Shown one piece after another: positions 27,501 to 37,100 of a stretch of DNA of 64,000 nt. The translations under genes were made by a program, and so were the position numbers. The notes below the pieces were generated by a model. It was not told the origin of the DNA, searched no databases, and saw only the letters and a program-made list of their open reading frames with translations. The stretch is from contig CAMZHX010000001.1 in assembly GCA_947307055.1 (NCBI GenBank), positions 124,001 to 188,000 of the forward strand, given 5' to 3'. Each line of letters starts with the position of its first letter. Positions within the stretch are counted from its first letter, which is position 1. The stretch comes from an uncultured Selenomonadales bacterium. Its GTDB lineage: Bacteria; Bacillota; Negativicutes; Selenomonadales; Selenomonadaceae.

Positions 27501-27873
27501 GATTGCCATTGTTTTTAGCAAAAGTTTTTGAAGCTTCTTTGAAAGTTATAGGCAAAAAAAGAAAGCCTTCTCTAGTTTCAGAATAAGCTCTTGCGGCGGC
27601 ACCTTCGTCACAACGAAAAACAGGTAAATCTTTTTTCTCCATGCGCGGGAAGAGTCCGGCAACGTCTCTATCAAACCACACGAACTTATTTTTGAACAGG
27701 ACAAAGCGTTTATCGGCAGCGGGCGCGATGTCGTCCTTGAGAGTGGCGAGGCGTTTGGCAATTTCGTCGCCCTTAGCAGCGGCGGCATCGGAAAAAATGT
27801 GGTCGAACTGAGCGCGATTGACATAGACAAAGTCGCGGCGCGTCGGACGATTTTTCGGCAAAAAATTTTCCAT
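24592..27873 (-). CDS. Large Hsp70/actin-fold ATPase-like protein with Ser-Asp linker
   Basis: 1093 residues from the ATG at 27873 (AAGGAG eight bases upstream). The N-terminal third has a four-cysteine cluster near residues 158-186 (CPSYGSSRDC and CNSC), possibly metal binding. An Hsp70-type ATPase core follows: phosphate loop 1 AIDFGTKST (near 366), loop 2 FDFGGGTTDFDF (near 603), adenosine motif IFLAGNSCRSP (near 783). After it comes a run of about eleven Asp-Ser pairs (near 836-859), then a helical part and a beta-rich C-terminus. No peptide-binding domain of DnaK type is recognisable; SrfB-like proteins are a possible relative. Base usage is host-like apart from an AT-rich stretch at 27300-27620. 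It lies directly downstream of the foreign island, on the same strand, 142 bases after its last gene. Confidence 0.75.
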   Translation of the reverse strand: MENFLPKNRPTRRDFVYVNRAQFDHIFSDAAAAKGDEIAKRLATLKDDIAPAADKRFVLFKNKFVWFDRDVAGLFPRMEKKDLPVFRCDEGAAARAYSETREGFLFLPITFKEASKTFAKNNGNPYVDFSGNMPLKYHSNIEWPCEIITGDKLNCPSYGSSRDCNHWWRMRDNGRANPCNSCTYRSTLILIHRLRGKNAAAMNYPEAVLSWIANGLIPEGLTAKQEKFYKSFLEDYPKIEDYITADNTNIKFDGDRFKRDVLGGTFTAKVFDYDFDIKGTLDGVMNGSREYTGSVDSLIKELLECDHKRANIQPYEERQLTDVNKGHWELFEDSSAEAAKVNLPAKSFLVARPPQLDVRQNGICAIDFGTKSTIVVCRDGEARMLRIGQGDYSKVPTMKDFENPTVIELRDLQNFLAAYRARGGRPFTEWNDVTVSHQAADAIFKENVGSSVYNSVFSELKQWAKDETNYPVLKDLRGVIQEIKPYLDTKEIDAGDFDPIELYAYYLGLYINNMHHQIYLDYILSFPVNYKKDIRERIRKSFENGIKKSLPPALLRDEEYMKNFRVYLGASEPAAYAISALEGYGLEPKEVGQKVAYGVFDFGGGTTDFDFGIEYIPENRRRNFVIEQFGFNGDVLLGGENILELLAYEVYKDNLQVMRDKKIPFALPAGCELFAGAETLVSITKDASSHMNNRILAEKLRPIWEHTEGRDKLTEAPLNVILFSNEKIDGAFTVSVDLNINAEKLDKLIEDRIREGVVNFFQSLKSAFKGREVYPIHIFLAGNSCRSPVVKKLFEEFIEDEDGEFVLHMPLGMDSESAEEKLLALADDLYSDEDWEDSDSDSDSDSDSDSDSDSDSDSNVYSDENIDIISIAKKICVTAEEIADTAEDKTFATAAKKLALLARENISKVEKGEEVDDLADAVRKFVEDNKKYFSAASKVNVMELDKQRTGKTGVSFGLIRCRLGGKDVKIINENLSGDEPIFQYYLGDAGNDGKTFTVKIGRQVDYGYWTYFTFADEPEFELYYTTAPRSLQGQMSTAQVSMIHCRIDEADMTDDDEAGIYIRKVSPNEIDYAVGRPEDFMKEFTGKIYRQKL

Positions 27874-28015
27874 AAAATCAACTCCTTTTATAGGAATGAC
27901 CAACTTTTTTATTACACGACGAGGACTTTAAAAAGTCTATTGTAAAGTTGTTTGATAACGGTAAAACGGAAAAATTATTCCACCTTTTATCCAAGAGCAT
28001 TTCACGAATCTCGTT

Positions 28016-31000
28016 TCAGCCCTCGCCAGAACCTGCAGCAGGCATAATGTCTTCCGTAGCAATATCTATTTGACCATATGGTAATGTGACATATGCGTGG
28101 TTGTCAAGCCCGGTGCCGCATACGGCGACAAAGCTCTTATTAAATTGCATCACATTAAAAAAATGCCAGAAGCCGTTCCATTCCTGTTCATATTTATCTG
28201 TCCTGCTATCCGCACGGTCATCCAGTAGTGCAAGAACAGATACAGGAGAATTCTTATCTGCCTTTATGTTTGCTGCCAGTATCCCTGCATAGGCATAAAA
28301 GTGCGTATCAGAACTTCTCGGCACCCACGTTCCAAAAAACGTTCCTGGCTGGACAAATAAATCCTCCGTAAAATGCACCTGACTGTTTGCTTTGCCGACG
28401 GTATCCTTCCAATCTACAAATGCAAGGCTGTTTGTGGCCTTTGCCGGCTCCAGGAGGGAAAGCGCATAAGCCCTCGCTTGGATTTCAAACAACGCTTCAG
28501 CCTCATCCATGTCCAGGTAACGCATTAAAAGTTCAAAGGTGGACATTTTTCCTGGCTTCAGCACGTCAGCTTTCCCGACCGTAGGCTGGTACATTTTTGC
28601 ACCTGATGGCATTTTTTCAGGAATCAGCGTAGGCGTTGCATAATCTCCTTGCGCCTGGAAAACAGACTGTACATCCCTCCAGCTTAACGCCCATACATGA
28701 TACCTTCCACTCCTGCGGATAGCTTCTCTCTTTAAGGTATCATCGGCTATCTTGTCCTTATGGTAGATAAAACCATCTGTAAAGACAGCAACAGGCAGCT
28801 TATCTGACCTTCCAATTTGCCGAATGATAAAGTCGGGCTTGCATTGCACAGAAACTCCTTGCGTCGGTCCCAGTGTCACCTGCGGTTCAATTTCCCACAA
28901 GGAGTCATTAACCCTCAGAATATAGCCTTCCTTGTCATTAACGAGCGATTTAGATATTTCCAGCTTGCGGTTTTCATTTCCCATCTGAGCAATGGCTTCC
29001 ACAAACCGTCTCTCCAGTTCACTGTCAAACAGGGAGTTTACGGGAATGTTGTTCAGCTTTTCTATCTTGGTAAGGTTGTCCTTTCCGCTTAAGATGGACT
29101 TTAAGATAAGAATCGCCGTACTGCGTGAAATGTTACCAATATTCTGGCTCTGGCGGTATGCGTAAAGACAGTGATAACAACCATCCTTTTGAGGGTCTTC
29201 CTTACAGGTGCATTTCTCCAATTTCTGAAGTGCGCGATCAAAAATATCGATAAGCGAACCCTGCTCATTCATCAGCTGTTTCAAATAACCAGTGCCGCCC
29301 GGAACTGAATCATAGATAACAAGATATTGCTTTCTGTAGTCCGCGTCCGGTACGGGAACCTCGCTGACTGTTGCGCGGAGATGATCTACATTGCCGAAAT
29401 ACTCCTTCATGCCCAGCATAAAGGCAGCTGTAAATGACTCCGTTCTGACCGTGGAAGCATCCATCGTTGTCGCCGGGATAAGGATACGCAGAGCTTCCGT
29501 TGCAATTTCTCTGTAAAGGAACAGGCACTCTTCAAATGGATCATCATTAAACGCCTGCATCTTTCGGGTTTTGCAATAGAAGGTATGGATATCTTTTCCA
29601 TGCTCCGGCTGGATTTTTCCGCAGTATTTGCAGATCTTAAATCCCTTACGGACATCTTCAACGCCAGATACGGTAAGCTTTTCACCGACCATGTCGCTTT
29701 CGCCAAAGTTGATCTCGCGGAGGGTCGCTTTCTTTACAAACTCATATCCGAATGCAAACTCCTCGTTGTCCATTTCATAGGCACTGGAAATGTCGTGGTC
29801 CTCGTCGACGTCCACCAGAAGCTGTTTGCAGTAAAACACATTGGAACGGTCGTCGCTCTCATCGGAAATGAGGCTTTTGGTATAGTCCATGTTGGAATAG
29901 ACCATCTGTACCTTGAGCATGTTCCGAACCTGTCCGGCATCCGCCCAGGCGGGGCTGCCACACCGAGGACAACATGCTGTATTCTTACCCGTTTCCTCAA
30001 TCTGAGCATGGGAGCAATTCGGGCAAAGTCTCCATTTTGCAGACCCGGTGCTGGTCAGATCCACCTGATCAATGGTGAGTTTTCTGCCGTCCACATAGAA
30101 ACTGTTGTTCGGGGCGAACTCGCTGATCGCAGCAGAGGCAGAGCGGCTGTACTCGTACACTGATTTCTTGTAGTTCTTCTTTCTCTTCTGTTCTTCAGCC
30201 TCATCTTCCTTGCGATACAGAATTGCTTTCAGAATGATGCCCGACTCCGGGAAGGCATAGTTTGGCAGAAGTCCTTCATCGGACAGGAAATTGAAGATAT
30301 CCTTCTTATTGATTTCCTTTACAACATTGATAAGAGCCGCCTGCTCAACCTTCAATTCTTTTATCTCTTCATCATAGGATCTGTCCTTCGGCTTTGACTC
30401 CAGCTCCTTGACCATATCCTTTATCTGCTTAATGCTTTGTGACAGGGAATCCTTCTGCTTCTTCAGTGCCTTAAAGGCTTCCAAGAGGCGCATATGCATT
30501 GGGCTTTCCTTCAGCTCATTGCCCTGCGCAAAAGTGCGTAGTTCATTTCTTGCCGTATCATCAAGATACTGGGCAAAAAGCTGGATAAACGAGTTCAGCA
30601 GATGCGACAGGTTGTTCTGTACATAATTAAGGAAATTAAACGGGAAGACATCAATAGGATGGCTATCCAGCTTTCCGAAAACAACACTAACATTCTTCGG
30701 TATGGACTGTTCCGATGCTCCGCGTTTCACCCAAGAATCCATGCAGTACGCAACAAACTGACGCTCCAATACCGCCGATGCTTTCAGAAAGATCTTAGGC
30801 GGTACTACATTGCCCTCCATCATATCCAGAGGATCAGCGTAGAAATATAAATCATGCGGTCTTGCGGCGGCAACGGCAAGTGTCAACGCATTACCGTCTT
30901 TACGACCTGCACGTCCGGTGCGCTGCAGGAACTGCGACTGTGACGGAGGCATACTGCAAAGGATGACCGTGGAAAGGTCACCGATATCGATGCCCATTTC

Positions 31001-34000
31001 CAGCGTTGGCGTACAGGATAATACATTGGGATCCCACACCTGCGAATCATCCTTCTTGCGCTTGAAATCAATTTCAAGGTTCTCTCTGTCGTCACGTTCC
31101 AGAAGTCCTGTATGTTCCCTGGCATTGATGCGAACGATGTCACCGGAAGTAAACAATTTCCCGTAATAATTAAGTCGCGTGGATTCATACTCTTCAAACC
31201 TGCCTGCACAGGCACTACGAATGCATGCGGCCTTTTTCCAGAACTCTTTATTTTCTGAAGCAATAGCGTGAGTGATACCACAGGTATCGCACTTCATCAA
31301 ACAAACATTATCCGAAATGAAAACCTTGTTCTTGTCGAGAGCGTAAACCGTATATTCTGCTGTTGCCGGAATGCTGACTACAATGCTATCCTTTACCAGT
31401 TCCTCAAGGATAATACGGCTGATGGCTGTATATGTAGACGTTTCGATCAGCATTTCATCGCAACATGACGCAATCCAGTCCGTGTACTTCTTTTCCGCCA
31501 CGGTGTCAAAGTTATAATTCTTCTTACTCTGTTCTGCCGGACGGTAAATAAACCTTGGTGTGTTTCTGCCCGACTGTCTGCCCGGCATCCAGCTCATTCT
31601 GTCATTGGAGATAAGATAAGTGTTGCCATTTTCTTTGAAGAAAAGTGAGAATGCATCATCTTTAAAGGCACCGTTCTGGGCCATAAGTTTCAAATATCCG
31701 GCTACCATCTGCATAAACTGTTCTTCTCCGGTGTGTTCAAGTCCGCCGAGTTCATTTACTGCGCGTTCGTGAACGACTCCAGCAACCTTGGTAATGGTGT
31801 CCACGGGAAAAGAAAGGCAGGAACAGCCCGACTTCTCCAGCGTGCGCCCGATACGGCTGGTGATACCGTATTCCAGCATGATCTCATAGGATATGCGCTT
31901 TTCAATGTCTCCCATCAATTTCTTAGCTCTGGCATCATTTCCGAACTTGCGTTTTTCGATCATGTCTTCATAGGCACTCATCCAGGTCATATTCGGCGCA
32001 ATGAAGAAGCTGACAAAACTCTCGTCACTAAGATGTTCATGCCAATATTTGATAAATCCCCTTGTGAAATCAGCAAGGGAAAATCCCGCGCCGCCGTTCT
32101 GGACATAACGCTGGATAGCAGTCCTGAAACCGAACCGCCATGTACGGGCGTTAAAAAAGCCTGCGCGATGTGCCGCATCCTGCACATTATCCGAGAATGC
32201 CAGCGTTTTCTTATCGTCATTAAACTTGGAGGCAAAAAGCTGCGAAAGTTCTGTGCTGATTTCCGTTGCGCTCCGAAGACCCATAAGGGAAAGTCCACGC
32301 TTCGATCCGCAGAATGGGCAGACAAATTGCTTATTATTCTTTGAGCCTGTCGTGAGTATCGGATTTGGCAGAACAATGTCCACCATATCGGAACCACAGC
32401 TGTCGCAGCTTGCGGAAGTGTCTTCGCCAATCTTCACCTGCAAGCAGTCAGGGCAGATGCGCCCTGCGATCATTCCCTTAGGGTAATTGTCATGTTTGTG
32501 GGGAAACATCATGACGATCTTATCATTCGCCTTGAAGTAAAGGTTGTAGAACGCTTCCAGGCTGTTTATTGTTGCATTGCCTCTTTCGCTGAGGATAGAT
32601 GTCCAACCTGTTGCGCCACAGTCGCGGCAGTTGACTACCGGAAGGTAATGCTTTGCCTGCTGAGTATTCAGATCATGGGCGATGGAGTATGTAACCTCAC
32701 CGCCAGAAACCTTAGCAGCTAGACGGCGAAGTTCACGAATCCACAGTTGCACCTGTACGTTCAGGAACGGACGCAGGCTGTCCGGCTTTCCCGTTCTCGC
32801 ATGGGAAATCAGTGCCAGCAGTGCATTGATACCTGCCTCGGCATCTCTCATCTTCCCCAGATCGGGATAGTTCACTTTCAGTTCTTCTACGATATTCTGA
32901 ACCTGATGATAATTGTCCTTTATCAGGGTTATCATCACCCGCATAAAACTGTGATGCATGAGGTGTTCGCCGAGGGCTATCCTTCCATCCGGCAATGCCA
33001 CATCCACACCGGACAAATTTGTCCAAGCGGATGTCGCCGCTTTAAGATAAGCGGTCTCATCGTTCTGGTCAACCAGCACAGATAGCTCTGCAACCTGCTC
33101 TGCCGTCGGCATGGTAAAGTCTGTAATATCCTGCCCAGCAAAGAACTCATCGGGAGACAGGCGACCTTCCGTTACGATTGCCTCTTCCTCGAAAGGCTCA
33201 CCGAAAATCTCCTCGGCATATTGCAGAATGCTTTTGCCGTTGTCCCTCCCACCCATTGTGGCGGAAGTGCCTATGCAGCACAGATAACCGCCGGGTGTCC
33301 GCAGGCGGGACTTCAATCTGCGGAGCAGGCAGGCAAGGTCGGTTCCCTGTGCGCCGTCAAAGGTATGCAGTTCATCGACTGCGATATATTTCAAAGTTTC
33401 GGGATTGTTCTCTTTCCAAAGCGCGGCATCCTTCGGACGGACAAGCAGGTAATCCAGCATCTTATAGTTGGTCATAAGAATGTCCGGGGGATTGCCCAAC
33501 ATTGTCTCGTGGTCGGTGAGACAAAAATCCTCGCTCATCACGCGACTTGGATTGTGTTTATGACCGCCGACATACATACCTGCCGTTACGTTTCCACGCA
33601 ACTCCGGGCTTGTCCAGATCAATTCTGCGATACGCTTTGCCTGATCGGTTGCCAGCGCGTTCATAGGATAGATAATGAGTGCCTTGATACCCGGTTCGCC
33701 GCGATGCTGATAGCAGTACTCCAAAATCGGATATAAAAAGCACTCCGTCTTACCGGATCCGGTGCCGGTAGCGATAAGCGTTGACCTGCCGTCATCTCCT
33801 GTCAGGCGGGTGAAAGCAGTCTGCTGGTGGACATAGGGAAGATAGGCGGGGTGGATCGAAGCAAAACATGTCGGCATCGTCTCCGCAACGCGGAAAGGTA
33901 GCCGCACAGAAAAATAGGGTTCATGATAAACTGAGTCCTTCGTAGCAATCATATTCTGAATCGACCCTTTGAAGGGTAAATTAGTCATCGGGAATGTAGT

Positions 34001-34057
34001 TTCAAGATAGTCCCCGATTCCTTTCGCTAATTGTTTTGCAAGTATAGATGGTAACAT
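28016..34057 (-). CDS. DEAD/DEAH helicase with DUF1998 and C-terminal nuclease-like domain (DISARM DrmA/DrmB-like)
   Basis: 2013 residues, ATG at 34057 with AGGAGG nine bases upstream. Helicase core: Walker A ATGTGSGKTE (near 99), Walker B VDELH (near 229), GTSATMGG, and, after a long insert with CxxC zinc motifs (near 480-620), CTPTLEMGIDIGD and QRTGRAGR (near 1045). A coiled region follows (near 1190-1250), another zinc ribbon, then the DUF1998 hallmark YDSVPGGTGYLK (near 1585) with a Cys-rich tail. The last 300 residues contain CKPDFII and VAVFTDGF, a pattern of PD-(D/E)XK/VSR-like nucleases. In class 1 DISARM, helicase (DrmA) and DUF1998 (DrmB) are separate; here they are one chain. Third gene of the island; base usage unlike the host. 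Confidence 0.85.
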   Translation of the reverse strand: MLPSILAKQLAKGIGDYLETTFPMTNLPFKGSIQNMIATKDSVYHEPYFSVRLPFRVAETMPTCFASIHPAYLPYVHQQTAFTRLTGDDGRSTLIATGTGSGKTECFLYPILEYCYQHRGEPGIKALIIYPMNALATDQAKRIAELIWTSPELRGNVTAGMYVGGHKHNPSRVMSEDFCLTDHETMLGNPPDILMTNYKMLDYLLVRPKDAALWKENNPETLKYIAVDELHTFDGAQGTDLACLLRRLKSRLRTPGGYLCCIGTSATMGGRDNGKSILQYAEEIFGEPFEEEAIVTEGRLSPDEFFAGQDITDFTMPTAEQVAELSVLVDQNDETAYLKAATSAWTNLSGVDVALPDGRIALGEHLMHHSFMRVMITLIKDNYHQVQNIVEELKVNYPDLGKMRDAEAGINALLALISHARTGKPDSLRPFLNVQVQLWIRELRRLAAKVSGGEVTYSIAHDLNTQQAKHYLPVVNCRDCGATGWTSILSERGNATINSLEAFYNLYFKANDKIVMMFPHKHDNYPKGMIAGRICPDCLQVKIGEDTSASCDSCGSDMVDIVLPNPILTTGSKNNKQFVCPFCGSKRGLSLMGLRSATEISTELSQLFASKFNDDKKTLAFSDNVQDAAHRAGFFNARTWRFGFRTAIQRYVQNGGAGFSLADFTRGFIKYWHEHLSDESFVSFFIAPNMTWMSAYEDMIEKRKFGNDARAKKLMGDIEKRISYEIMLEYGITSRIGRTLEKSGCSCLSFPVDTITKVAGVVHERAVNELGGLEHTGEEQFMQMVAGYLKLMAQNGAFKDDAFSLFFKENGNTYLISNDRMSWMPGRQSGRNTPRFIYRPAEQSKKNYNFDTVAEKKYTDWIASCCDEMLIETSTYTAISRIILEELVKDSIVVSIPATAEYTVYALDKNKVFISDNVCLMKCDTCGITHAIASENKEFWKKAACIRSACAGRFEEYESTRLNYYGKLFTSGDIVRINAREHTGLLERDDRENLEIDFKRKKDDSQVWDPNVLSCTPTLEMGIDIGDLSTVILCSMPPSQSQFLQRTGRAGRKDGNALTLAVAAARPHDLYFYADPLDMMEGNVVPPKIFLKASAVLERQFVAYCMDSWVKRGASEQSIPKNVSVVFGKLDSHPIDVFPFNFLNYVQNNLSHLLNSFIQLFAQYLDDTARNELRTFAQGNELKESPMHMRLLEAFKALKKQKDSLSQSIKQIKDMVKELESKPKDRSYDEEIKELKVEQAALINVVKEINKKDIFNFLSDEGLLPNYAFPESGIILKAILYRKEDEAEEQKRKKNYKKSVYEYSRSASAAISEFAPNNSFYVDGRKLTIDQVDLTSTGSAKWRLCPNCSHAQIEETGKNTACCPRCGSPAWADAGQVRNMLKVQMVYSNMDYTKSLISDESDDRSNVFYCKQLLVDVDEDHDISSAYEMDNEEFAFGYEFVKKATLREINFGESDMVGEKLTVSGVEDVRKGFKICKYCGKIQPEHGKDIHTFYCKTRKMQAFNDDPFEECLFLYREIATEALRILIPATTMDASTVRTESFTAAFMLGMKEYFGNVDHLRATVSEVPVPDADYRKQYLVIYDSVPGGTGYLKQLMNEQGSLIDIFDRALQKLEKCTCKEDPQKDGCYHCLYAYRQSQNIGNISRSTAILILKSILSGKDNLTKIEKLNNIPVNSLFDSELERRFVEAIAQMGNENRKLEISKSLVNDKEGYILRVNDSLWEIEPQVTLGPTQGVSVQCKPDFIIRQIGRSDKLPVAVFTDGFIYHKDKIADDTLKREAIRRSGRYHVWALSWRDVQSVFQAQGDYATPTLIPEKMPSGAKMYQPTVGKADVLKPGKMSTFELLMRYLDMDEAEALFEIQARAYALSLLEPAKATNSLAFVDWKDTVGKANSQVHFTEDLFVQPGTFFGTWVPRSSDTHFYAYAGILAANIKADKNSPVSVLALLDDRADSRTDKYEQEWNGFWHFFNVMQFNKSFVAVCGTGLDNHAYVTLPYGQIDIATEDIMPAAGSGEG

Positions 34058-34127
34058 ACCGCCTGTCCTCCTGTATTGTTATTTAAACGTAAGCGGTCGT
34101 CCTTGTTCAAAGGCAGAACAAAAATCC

Positions 34128-37100
34128 TTAAACACTGCCATACTTCTTTTCAAAGACCTTCCATGCTGTCTCATAGTCCTGCTCACGATCACAGCGGTCA
34201 AACGGCGCGACATATTCGATGGTGCGCTCTACCGGACCGCCGGGCATAGTGTCATCGGTGATGGTTCGATAGAACTTCTGACCGGCAGGTGCGCCTTTGA
34301 TGCCATTCTCCCATTCAGCTCGTGAAAAGCCAATTCCCGTTAACCCACGGTTATTGGTAAAAACGATACTTCCATTTGAGTCATACCAAGTATCTGCCTC
34401 ATAAGATTGAAGAACCGGAAATTGAATACGGTAGATGGTTTTTAGTTGATTTAATGTCATGCCAAGTGACATTGCAGTCAAAACATCTATCTCAATAAGT
34501 GCTTGTCTCCTCGCAAAATCATTCCTAATTGGTGTAGATTCTTGCCAAGGGCTGTTGAGGACGCTAAAAGTATTTACGGGCAATCTTTCATCTTGTTTGC
34601 TCCAGCTATCATTTTTATCTGTGTCTTGTTTGCACTCGTTAAATAAAGGCGCATAATGCTCAGTAAGACAATTCAAAAGTAATGCTCTTCCTGCCAAACT
34701 TGGACTATACATTGATGTAAAAACTGGTAATTTTCCCGCCGTATCTTCATATAAATTTGTTTTTCCTATTACTTTAATAAAAAAGTCATACGGAAGCGAA
34801 GCATAAAATGCACTTGCAATCATGAGATTATTTCTTTCCTGATAGCAAACGCCATGCAACCCGTTTATGTGGCCGCATTTCATCGGAATAACTGCTGCCA
34901 TTAGGGTTCTTTCCTGCTTGAGATTAAGCATTTTCCTTGCAATAAGACGATATTCATCTGTGTATTTTACTCCCCAATTAGTCAACGGTATGCGTGTCAA
35001 GTAGTCATTTATCTCACACCCTATAGTATATTTAGTTCGTGCAATATAGTTTTTAGGAATCCTCGTCAAATCGATTTTGTCATAATCTCCCTTTTTCTCG
35101 CAAACTCGCCTCGGTGTTTGATTATATGGGTTTGCAACACCAATATGTGGACCAGAATAAATAAATCCGATTTCATCGTCTGGAAATTTAACATCTGCGA
35201 CTATCGTTCTGTCGGACTGTGCGTTTGTTTCCTGCCACATCTGGGAGTAATAGCAAGTAACTGGGTGTTCTTTTGCCAATCTAGCACATTCTGAGAAAGA
35301 ACGTATTACTCCTACTAATTGTTTGCAATGAAGAATAGGCAATCTTGCCATATCGTATTCTTGTGAATCATCAAATACATCAGCAAATAAACGCAATTCC
35401 TCACGTCTAACTTCAATGATTCTATCTGAATGTCCTACTGTATTCCAATTATTATCTTCATCCTTTATTCCCATTAATCGTGTTCCTGAAGCTTCGTAGC
35501 ATTCATCCACTGTATTAGGGTGAAATAAATTGTTTATCATTTGAAAGGATGAACTATGTTTATTGCAGTATATGTTCAAGCTAAATGTTTCAGGATGTCC
35601 CACTTCCGGAAACAGCTGCATTTCATTAATAAAATGAAAATGCTTGCGCAATTTTTTATAAATAATCTGACGAAGTGAGCCACCTTGTGGGTCGTTAAAA
35701 ACACCATCTGGATGAACGAATGCTGAAACACCTGTATCGTTTGTAAATCTCCATGCCTGAGGTAAAAAGCATTTATAGAGATTTGTTTGTTGCCCAAGTA
35801 GCTCTGCATAATTTTGAATACCATTCATAAAGCTCTGCTGGCCAGAAAGGATAACATATTCACGTAAGTAATTGTATTTTGTTTTTGTACTTGTGAGTGC
35901 CTTAGCTCTATTTTTTGATGTTTGAGCGGCATTTAAGTTTTTAACAGCAAACATTGAATGACTATCTGAAAGAACGCCATTTTCCTTCCAAACAATCTTT
36001 ATCCACGGCGGATTCCCAATCACCAGATCAAACCCACCCCGCTGTGCAAACAAATCAGCAAACTCCAGTTCCCAGTGCATGAAGTGATTCTGCTGCGCAA
36101 TTTCCTGCACCAAGGCAAGCCTCGGAAACAGAGTACAGAGGTTGTCGATATCCACCACATTCTGTCCGGGGAAGAGGTCTTTTATCTTGCTGATAATTTC
36201 CTCCTTCTCCGTCGGAAACAAGCTGAGCTGCTGATACTCCATAAGGTTATTGCCCTTGTTGGAAAATGTACCCACAAGAATAAGATTCAGGTCATTTAAA
36301 AACTCGCTACGGCTCGGAAGCATATCCGCCTTGTCGATAGGCCAAAACCAAAGAGCGCACCAATAGTCCATAGCAAACTTCAGCCTTGCATACGGACCGG
36401 CATTCTTCATATGTTCGGACTTATACAGCTTGGAGAAAATCTGATCTTTCTGCCTTATGGTCGTATGAGAATCCGTAGCTGTGTCGCTGTATCCATATAC
36501 AGAAAGTTTATCCTGCGTCTCTGCTTCCACAGTCTGGCGCAGTTTGATCTGATTGTTCCAGAGTTCATCGATCACTTCGGAAAGCCCACGTAGCGTTTCA
36601 AGGTCGCTGAGGGAATACGGTGCTATAAACTTCTTGTTCCATGCTACCATCGCCTTAATGTTGTCAGGTTCCAGCGACTTTATGACTTTATCGGAATAAC
36701 TGCACATGCCCGGATCGCCCAAAAGGAAGTGATAAATCTGGGCATTGCCGCGGCGTTTTTTGCGTTCCTTTCCCAGCGGAACACGCTCCGGTGCGTTTTC
36801 ATACCAATGAAGTCCCTTAGATGTCGCCGTAAGAGTGGCCTCCTGGTAGCATTGGCGACGTGCGCCGATCAGTGAATTTCCATTGACGAGCTGAGTTCCA
36901 AACCACGGCACAAAGCCGCCCTCGTAGATCGTGTTGAGCCATAGGGATACTTCCGCCAGCTCAACGGCTACCGGATTCAGGTCGATACCATATACATTGC
37001 GGTCGGCGATATACATCTTGACCTTCTGAAGCTCCCGCAGGCGTTTTTCAGCCGGAATCATTTCCCCCAGTTCTTTCTGCTTCTTATCCAGATATGCTTC

